Assembly: GCA_964562405.1 (NCBI GenBank)
Contig: CAZLTC010000076.1
Location: 1-11,085 of the forward strand
Origin: WJLY01 sp964562405
GTDB lineage: Bacteria; Joyebacterota; Joyebacteria; Joyebacterales; Joyebacteraceae
Reading direction: 5' to 3'
DNA length: 11,085 nt
Numbering within the stretch: the stretch's first letter is position 1; every line of letters begins with the position of its first letter. The notes below the pieces were generated by a model. The model did not search any database. It was not told the origin of the DNA and saw only the letters and a program-made list of their open reading frames with translations. The position numbers were made by a program, and so were the translations under genes. Below are positions 6,733 through 11,085 of this stretch, piece by piece.

Positions 6733-7365
6733 ATGCGCACATCAAGGCGACTGGCGGGCGTCGCGCTGTCGGCACTCTCGGTGACGCTCCTGTGGTGCGG
6801 CTGCGCGCTGTCCCAGGAGGCCGTCGACGACGCGGTGGCACAGGCGACCGCCAGGATTGAGGAGCTCTCGACGCAGGTGGAACAGGATCCCGGCAACATC
6901 GAGCTTCTGATCGACCTGGGGAACACCTACTACGAGAACAACATGCTGGACCAGGCTCTCGCCACGTACGAGCGTGCTGTCGAAGTGGACTCCACGCACG
7001 TGGGCGTCAGATTGAATCTCGGCGCGCTCCTGTCCGACATGGGTCAGTTCGATCGTTCGATAGCCGAGCTCAAACGGGCGCTCGATCTGGATCCGAGCAA
7101 CGTGCTGGTGGCGGCCACGCTGGGAAGCGCCTACTACGGGTACCGGCAGTACCCCAAGGCGATCGAGATGTACGATAGGGCGCTGGAACTGGATCCGAAC
7201 AGCATCGAGGGGCACTTCAATCTCGGCGTGGCGTTCGCGGACGTGCAGATGTTCGACGAGGCGGTTCGAGAGTGGGAGAAGGTCATCGACATCGACCCAG
7301 CGAGCAGCGCCGCCGCAATCAGCCGAGAGAATATCTCGATGGTGAACGAGTTCAGAAACAAGTGA
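6733..7365 (+). CDS. Exported tetratricopeptide-repeat protein
   Basis: This 210-aa protein is a short TPR scaffold, probably in the periplasm or anchored to a membrane. Residues 1-27 form a signal peptide (positive MRTSRR, then a hydrophobic core). Either the second cysteine of WCGC (Cys24) is lipidated, with a poor lipobox, or signal peptidase I cuts after ALS (25-27). A short helical lead (about 28-50) is followed by four TPR units at about 55-88, 89-122, 123-156 and 157-190. These show the usual W/L-G-Y-A-P spacing, for example LGNTYYENNMLDQALATYER (62-81) and LGSAYYGYRQYPKAIEMYDR (130-149). TPRs bind peptides or partner proteins, so the target cannot be named. GGAGG (6720-6724) lies 8 bases before the ATG. 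The neighbouring isomerase lipoprotein and larger TPR lipoprotein suggest an envelope assembly role. Confidence 0.85.
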   Translation: MRTSRRLAGVALSALSVTLLWCGCALSQEAVDDAVAQATARIEELSTQVEQDPGNIELLIDLGNTYYENNMLDQALATYERAVEVDSTHVGVRLNLGALLSDMGQFDRSIAELKRALDLDPSNVLVAATLGSAYYGYRQYPKAIEMYDRALELDPNSIEGHFNLGVAFADVQMFDEAVREWEKVIDIDPASSAAAISRENISMVNEFRNK

Positions 7366-7385
7366 CGGTTCTGGGAGGCAATCAG

Positions 7386-8633
7386 ATGCGGAAAGCACGA
7401 TCGGCTCTTGTGTGGGCCATGTGCGCGCTCACGGCGGTGCTGATCGCCGGTTGCACGGGCACGATGCCGGTGGACGGTGGGGGCGGCGTCACGACTATCA
7501 GCGGCGGCTCGGGTGCGGCGACCACGGCCACGCAGGCGCAGGCCGAGCTGACACCTGCGGAGCGAAAGGCGAACAACGCCTCCGAGTTCCTGCGTGTGCG
7601 CGAGATTGGCAAGGCGATCGAGAACTACGAGGCCGCGATCGAACTCGACCCGACGTACGTCGAGGCGTACTACGGGCTCGGGAGGATCTACCTGGTCGAG
7701 ACGCAGGAGTTCGACAAGGCCCTCGAGATGTACGAGCGTGCGAGGGACTACGCGCCCAACGATGCGTACTCGCACTCCTCGCTCGCGTACGCGTACTTCC
7801 TGACGGGACGGTATCAGGAATCCGTGGAGGAGTACGTGGCTGCTGTCCGGATCGACTCTGAGAACGCCGACAGCTTCCTGAACCTGGGCTACGCTTACGA
7901 GAAGATGGGCATGGACCTGGCGGCGCTCAATGCGTATCGAAGGGCGGGTGAGCTGGCGCCCGACGACGCGAGGGCGGTGCAGCAGCTGGCGCAGCTCTAC
8001 TACCGCTCCGATCTCTACGACCAGGCCATCTGCGCGTACGAGCGGATGCGCAGCTTCGGAGGGGCATCCACGTACACGCTCAAGACGCTCGGCTTCCTGT
8101 ACCTGAAGGTGGGGCGCTACAACCAGGCTGAGACGGTCCTCCTGACGGTGCTCCAGAAGGATCCGAACGACATCGCTGCGCGAGCCAACCTGGCCTCGGT
8201 CTACCGCGCGATGGGAGACAACGCCAAGGCGACGGAGCAGTTCGAGTACCTCGCCACCGCGAACCCGAGCGACCCGCAGTATCTGGCCGCACTCGCCGAT
8301 GCGTACAATGAGGCCGGTCAGTACGATTCCGCTATCTCGAGCGCTCAACGGCTCCTCCAGGCCTCTCCGGGCAATGGCAGCGCCTACCTCGCCTGGGCCA
8401 AGGCCCTCGAGAAGCAAGGGTCGGCGCTCGTGGCCAAGGGCAAGACGACGGGTGATGGCGCCACGTTCGACGCGGCCGTGGCCAAGTACGAGGACGCGAT
8501 CTCCAAGCTCGAGCGGGCGCAGGGCGACTCACAATGGCGCGCGCAGGCGACTCGCGAGATCGCGAGACAGCAGAGCCTCATCGATATCGCCCAGAACGAG
8601 AAGCTCAGAAACCTCTGGAACAAGGGCGAGTAG
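7386..8633 (+). CDS. Large TPR lipoprotein
   Basis: This 415-aa lipoprotein is built mostly of tetratricopeptide repeats. The signal peptide ends in LIAGC with lipidated Cys23, followed by a Gly/Thr/Ala-rich linker (about 24-55). About eight TPR-like units run from about 61 to 329, such as ENYEAAIELDPTYVEAYYGL (79-98) and LGFLYLKVGRYNQAETVLL (235-253). The tail (about 330-415) is helical, charged and less regular, ending NKGE. Proteins of this kind act as scaffolds for outer-membrane or secretion complexes; no enzymatic motif is present. The ATG at 7386 is preferred because GGGAGG (7373-7378) sits 7 bases upstream and the signal peptide begins there; a longer opening from 7272 would overlap the previous gene and hide the signal. 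It starts 20 bases after the smaller TPR gene, so the two are probably co-expressed. Confidence 0.88.
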   Translation: MRKARSALVWAMCALTAVLIAGCTGTMPVDGGGGVTTISGGSGAATTATQAQAELTPAERKANNASEFLRVREIGKAIENYEAAIELDPTYVEAYYGLGRIYLVETQEFDKALEMYERARDYAPNDAYSHSSLAYAYFLTGRYQESVEEYVAAVRIDSENADSFLNLGYAYEKMGMDLAALNAYRRAGELAPDDARAVQQLAQLYYRSDLYDQAICAYERMRSFGGASTYTLKTLGFLYLKVGRYNQAETVLLTVLQKDPNDIAARANLASVYRAMGDNAKATEQFEYLATANPSDPQYLAALADAYNEAGQYDSAISSAQRLLQASPGNGSAYLAWAKALEKQGSALVAKGKTTGDGATFDAAVAKYEDAISKLERAQGDSQWRAQATREIARQQSLIDIAQNEKLRNLWNKGE

Positions 8634-8643
8634 CCCAGGCGCC

Positions 8644-8668
8644 GCGGCGGAGCCGGATCGTCCGCCGC
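8644..8668 (+). terminator. GC-rich stem-loop after the TPR lipoprotein gene, possible terminator
   Basis: GCGGCGGA (8644-8651) pairs with TCCGCCGC (8661-8668) around a 9-base loop, beginning 10 bases after the stop of the TPR lipoprotein gene. No T-run follows, so intrinsic termination would be inefficient. It may mark a partial break between the envelope genes and the cysteine desulfurase gene. Confidence 0.35.
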
Positions 8669-8690
8669 CGGAGAGCACCGTGACCCACAG

Positions 8691-8716
8691 GCGGCCGGCC
8701 GGCTACGGCCGGCCGC
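8691..8716 (+). promoter_or_regulatory. Very stable hairpin just upstream of the cysteine desulfurase ribosome site
   Basis: GCGGCCGGCC (8691-8700) is perfectly complementary to GGCCGGCCGC (8707-8716); one more G-C pair (8701/8706) leaves a GCTA loop, an 11-bp stem. It ends 9 bases before GGAG (8726-8729). No T tract follows. It could be a terminator, an RNA-processing or stability element, or a block to ribosome loading. Only the structure is seen. Confidence 0.45.
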
Positions 8717-8738
8717 GCTGCGATCGGAGTGGCTGAAC

Positions 8739-9914
8739 GTGAACAGGATCTACCTCGACTGCAACGCGACCACGCCGACCGACATCCGGGTTCTGGAGGC
8801 GATGACGCCCTACTTCTCCACGGCCTTCGGTAATCCCTCGAGCCCCCACTCGATGGCGCAGGAGGCGCGGAGGGCCGTGGAGGACGCGAGGGAGGCCGTT
8901 GGGGCATCCATTGGCAGCACGGCGCGTTCCATCATCTTCACCAGCGGCGGCACCGAGTCCGACAACATGGCGATCAAGGGTGTGGCGCTCGCGCATCTGG
9001 GCGCGCCCGGTCACATCATCACCAGCAGAGTCGAGCACCACGCCGTCCTGCGCACGTGCGAGTACGTGCGGGACCGGCTCGGGTTTGACGTTACGTTCGT
9101 CGGCGTGGACGCCGAAGGCCGAGTCGACCCGGCCGAGGTGGAGGCCGCATGTCGGAAGGACACCGTCCTCATCTCGATCATGCTGGCCAACAATGAGGTG
9201 GGTGTGGTCGAGCCGCTCCGGGAGATAGCGACCTCGGCGCGGGAGAGGGGCATTCTGGTCCACACTGACGCCGTTCAGGCGGTGGGTAAGATCCCCGTCG
9301 ACGTCGAGGACCTGGGCGTCGACTTTCTAGCCATGTCGGCACACAAGTTCTACGGTCCCAAGGGTGTGGGAGCGCTCTACGTCCGCGAGGGCGTGAGGTT
9401 CGACCCGCTGTCGCACGGAGGGAGCCACGAACGCGGCGTGCGCCCGGGGACGGAGAACGTACCCGGCATCGTCGGGCTTGCCGCGGCCATCCAGCTCTCG
9501 AGCGACCACATGTCGGGCGAGAGGCGTCGGCTGGAGTCGCTCACGGCGCGACTCGAGAGCGCCATCGTGGAGCGAGTACCGGAAGTCGCAGTGCATTCGA
9601 GCAGCGCGGAGCGGATACCCGGCACCTCGAACATCGCGTTCAGGTACGTCGAGGGCGAGAGCATCGTGCTGGCGCTCGACCTCGAGGACATCGAGGTCTC
9701 GACGGGCTCTGCGTGCACGACCGACTCCGCGGAGCCCTCGCACGTTCTCGCGGCGATGGGCGTTCCTCCGAACGAGGCGCAGGGCTCCATCAGGTTCGGC
9801 CTGGGCAGATGCACTACCGACTCGGACGTCGACCGCGTGGCGGAGGTGCTGCCGGCCATTGTCGAGAGACTGAGGGCGATGTCGCCGCTCTACCGTTCCG
9901 GCGGCCGGACGTGA
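8739..9914 (+). CDS. nifS: Cysteine desulfurase, NifS/IscS family
   Basis: This PLP enzyme (391 aa) converts cysteine to alanine and passes the sulfur, as a persulfide, to Fe-S cluster or thio-tRNA pathways in the cytosol. It opens with YLDCNATTP (5-13), the usual NifS start. Cofactor residues are His100 (VEHHAV), Asp177 and Gln180 in HTDAVQAVGK (175-184), and the Schiff-base Lys203 in SAHKFYGPKG (200-209). RPGTENV (235-241) is also conserved. The catalytic cysteine is Cys326 in STGSACTTDSAEPSHVL (321-337), the long flexible loop of group I desulfurases, so direct transfer to a scaffold is likely. The GTG start fits GGAG (8726-8729), 9 bases upstream. No iscU, iscR or mnmA is adjacent. Its stop overlaps the next gene's start by 4 bases, implying translational coupling to an exported peptidase. 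NifS or IscS naming cannot be settled by sequence alone. Confidence 0.93.
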   Translation: MNRIYLDCNATTPTDIRVLEAMTPYFSTAFGNPSSPHSMAQEARRAVEDAREAVGASIGSTARSIIFTSGGTESDNMAIKGVALAHLGAPGHIITSRVEHHAVLRTCEYVRDRLGFDVTFVGVDAEGRVDPAEVEAACRKDTVLISIMLANNEVGVVEPLREIATSARERGILVHTDAVQAVGKIPVDVEDLGVDFLAMSAHKFYGPKGVGALYVREGVRFDPLSHGGSHERGVRPGTENVPGIVGLAAAIQLSSDHMSGERRRLESLTARLESAIVERVPEVAVHSSSAERIPGTSNIAFRYVEGESIVLALDLEDIEVSTGSACTTDSAEPSHVLAAMGVPPNEAQGSIRFGLGRCTTDSDVDRVAEVLPAIVERLRAMSPLYRSGGRT

Positions 9915-10888
9915 CGGCATCGTTAGGGCGAACGGTCCTCATGGCAGCGGCGTTCACCGCCAACGCGCTCGTCTCGTCCGCGTACGCCGCGCCCTCGGGA
10001 GAGCCGCAAGCCTGGATAACGCTTCCGGGCCACGAGGTCGCCGTGCTCCATCACGCCGGCGACGAGCTCTATGCCAAGCGCGTGCTCGACATCTACGAGC
10101 GGCGCGCTCCCACGATAGCGACCTCGATGGGGCTGTCCACGCTCTCTCCGGTGAGAGCGATGATCGCTTCGAGCGACGAGGAGTTCGCCGAACTCACGCA
10201 CCACGGGGTGCCGGACTGGGGCGTCGGGTGCGCTCTGACCAATGAAGGCCTGGTCGTACTCAAGAGCCCGCGCATCGTCGACTATCCTCTGCAGATGGAG
10301 ACCGTCGTCGAACACGAGCTGGCACACATCGCGGCCGGCCGCGTGCTGCGCGGGATAACCGTGCCGCAGTGGTTCCACGAAGGCATCGCCCAGGCCGTCG
10401 CAGGCGAATGGAGGCTCTCGGAGTCCGGTGGCCTCGCCCGCGCCGCTGCGTCGGGGAATCTGCCCGACCTCTCGGAACTTGCCCGAGGGTTCCCCGCGTC
10501 CCGCGAGGGGGCATCGCTGGCCTACGCGATGTCGTTCCAGGCTGTGCGCCTCCTGATGGAGCGTTCCGGAGCAAGGACGCCGGGGCAGTTGGTCGCAGCC
10601 ATCTCCGCATCGGGGGACTTCGACGCGGCGGTCTTCGGGCTCACCGGATGGCGACCGGAGCAGTTCGACGAGGAGTACAGACGCTTCGTTTCCAGACGCT
10701 TCAATCTCGGTACGATAATCGCGGACGACCGCCTGCTGTTCGCGGGACTGACCTTGGTCTTCATCGCGGTCGTGGTCGTCAGACTCGCAAGGAGCAGAAG
10801 GAGACTCCGGGAGTGGGAGGAAGAGGAGCGGACGGGGCGGCCGGCTGCTCCGCGCGACGCGGCCCCGCGCGACTCCCGCTGGAGCTAG
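9911..10888 (+). CDS. Secreted, membrane-anchored HExxH metallopeptidase (MA-like)
   Basis: This predicted 325-aa zinc peptidase acts outside the cytoplasmic membrane. Starting at the GTG at 9911, it has a signal peptide (1-26, cut after AYA), a gluzincin core with HELAH at 135-139 (His135, Glu136, His139) and a downstream FHEGIAQ (155-161), where Glu157 is the likely third zinc ligand, as in peptidase_MA_2-type proteins. One C-terminal membrane segment (about 275-292) is followed by an Arg-rich, then Glu- and Pro/Ala-rich cytosolic tail, so the catalytic domain should face outward. The start overlaps the desulfurase stop as GTGA. This GTG is preferred over ATG 9941 because it supplies Arg7 to the signal peptide; neither start has a strong ribosome site, which fits translational coupling. 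The substrate is unknown; processing of envelope proteins is a plausible guess. Confidence 0.82.
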   Translation: MTASLGRTVLMAAAFTANALVSSAYAAPSGEPQAWITLPGHEVAVLHHAGDELYAKRVLDIYERRAPTIATSMGLSTLSPVRAMIASSDEEFAELTHHGVPDWGVGCALTNEGLVVLKSPRIVDYPLQMETVVEHELAHIAAGRVLRGITVPQWFHEGIAQAVAGEWRLSESGGLARAAASGNLPDLSELARGFPASREGASLAYAMSFQAVRLLMERSGARTPGQLVAAISASGDFDAAVFGLTGWRPEQFDEEYRRFVSRRFNLGTIIADDRLLFAGLTLVFIAVVVVRLARSRRRLREWEEEERTGRPAAPRDAAPRDSRWS

Positions 10889-10905
10889 GCGTCCAGGCAG
10901 ACGCG

Positions 10906-10946
10906 CGGCCTCCGGGGCCCGGGGCCCCCTGGATGGGAGGAGGCCG
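10906..10946 (+). terminator. Nested GC-rich inverted repeat after the peptidase gene, possible terminator
   Basis: CGGCCTCC (10906-10913) is complementary to GGAGGCCG (10939-10946), enclosing an inner GGGG (10914-10917)/CCCC (10925-10928) stem. It lies 17 bases after the peptidase stop. No T-run follows, so this may be a non-canonical terminator or simply a GC-rich structure separating the operon from the tRNA gene promoter at 10986. Confidence 0.35.
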
Positions 10947-10985
10947 GCACGGGAAGACCAGGTTCTGCCCTCCGGTCAATTCGGT

Positions 10986-11014
10986 TTGACACCCCAATTG
11001 GCGACTGCTATACT
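10986..11014 (+). promoter_or_regulatory. Strong sigma-70-type promoter of the tRNA-Ser gene
   Basis: TTGACA (10986-10991), a 17-base spacer and TATACT (11009-11014) form a near-perfect promoter, the best in the window. Transcription would start around 11021, giving a leader of about 8 bases before the mature tRNA at 11029. This strength is typical for a stable RNA gene. A GC-rich stretch after the -10 (GCCGCC, 11015-11020) could act as a stringent-control discriminator, but that is inference. Confidence 0.8.
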
Positions 11015-11028
11015 GCCGCCTGGAGGTC

Positions 11029-11085
11029 GGAGGGCTAGACCTAACTGGTAAGGCAGCGGTCTTGAAAACCGCCGGGCGCAAGCCC
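11029..11085 (+). tRNA. tRNA-Ser (anticodon UGA), 5' part, cut by the window end
   Basis: The 5' acceptor arm GGAGGGC (11029-11035) is followed by T8-A9, a D loop AACTGGTA (11043-11050), an anticodon stem GCGGT/ACCGC (11056-11060 and 11068-11072) and loop CTTGAAA with anticodon TGA (11063-11065). A long variable arm GGGC-GCAA-GCCC (11074-11085) then marks a class II tRNA, as expected for serine. The T arm and 3' acceptor lie beyond the window. The D stem fits only if one base (A11039) is bulged between position 10 and C11; otherwise the numbering is one base too long. Starting at 11023 (GGAGGTC) would make it longer still and lose U8. Confidence 0.82.

Noticed and set aside
7134..8417. Minus-strand open frame of 427 codons opposite the TPR genes
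   Set aside because: It is a shadow of the TPR reading frame, with no ribosome site or recognisable motif; the sense strand has clear repeats and signal peptides.
9713..9910. Upstream extension of the peptidase gene inside the desulfurase gene
   Set aside because: The extension is in another frame of the desulfurase gene and would place the signal peptide internally; the GTG at 9911 gives a normal signal sequence.
11029..11085. Selenocysteine tRNA
   Set aside because: The anticodon loop reads CTTGAAA (UGA anticodon, serine), not CTTCAAA; the acceptor and D arm do not show the selenocysteine tRNA layout.
1..11085. Novel defence, mobile or CRISPR system
   Set aside because: No direct-repeat arrays, transposase, integrase, toxin-antitoxin, nuclease or other defence genes were found. 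All genes belong to common housekeeping or envelope families.

Overview
The window is GC-rich bacterial chromosome (roughly 60-65% G+C by eye) carrying ordinary, tightly packed genes. No mobile element, CRISPR array, phage gene or known defence gene is visible. Shine-Dalgarno sites of the GGAGG type precede almost every gene, and several intergenic regions hold TTGACA-type promoters. Class II asparaginyl-tRNA synthetase, an adenylylation-site-lacking type I glutamine synthetase and several lipoproteins or secreted TPR proteins fit a diderm, possibly uncultivated lineage. AGG arginine and ATA isoleucine codons are common despite the high GC. The phylum cannot be fixed from this sequence; a GC-rich candidate phylum or FCB/deltaproteobacteria-like genome is only a guess.

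Layout: positions 1-57 are the last codons of an upstream gene. A promoter and leader then lead into a plus-strand operon (237-4066): ktrB (K+ channel subunit with an unusual N-terminal membrane extension), ktrA (cytosolic NAD/ATP-binding gating ring) and asnS. A strong stem-loop at 4154-4181 separates asnS from the convergent minus-strand glutamine synthetase gene (4210-5673). The gap 5674-5955 carries divergent promoters: one for glnA, with a roughly 125-nt leader that can fold, and one for a plus-strand envelope gene set. That set is a cyclophilin-type peptidyl-prolyl isomerase lipoprotein (5956-6702), a small exported TPR protein (6733-7365) and a larger TPR lipoprotein (7386-8633). After two GC-rich hairpins come a cysteine desulfurase (8739-9914) and an overlapping gene for a secreted, membrane-anchored HExxH metallopeptidase (9911-10888). 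The window ends inside a tRNA-Ser(UGA) gene that has a near-consensus promoter.

Functionally, KtrA and KtrB form a K+ uptake system. The cyclophilin and the two TPR proteins look like an envelope folding or assembly group. The cysteine desulfurase mobilises sulfur for Fe-S clusters or tRNA thiolation, and its translational coupling to an exported peptidase is unexplained. I found no convincing new multi-gene system. The points most worth a second look are the voltage-sensor-like extension on KtrB, the glnA leader, hairpins placed just upstream of internal ribosome sites, the desulfurase/peptidase pair, and an extra base in the D arm of the tRNA-Ser.
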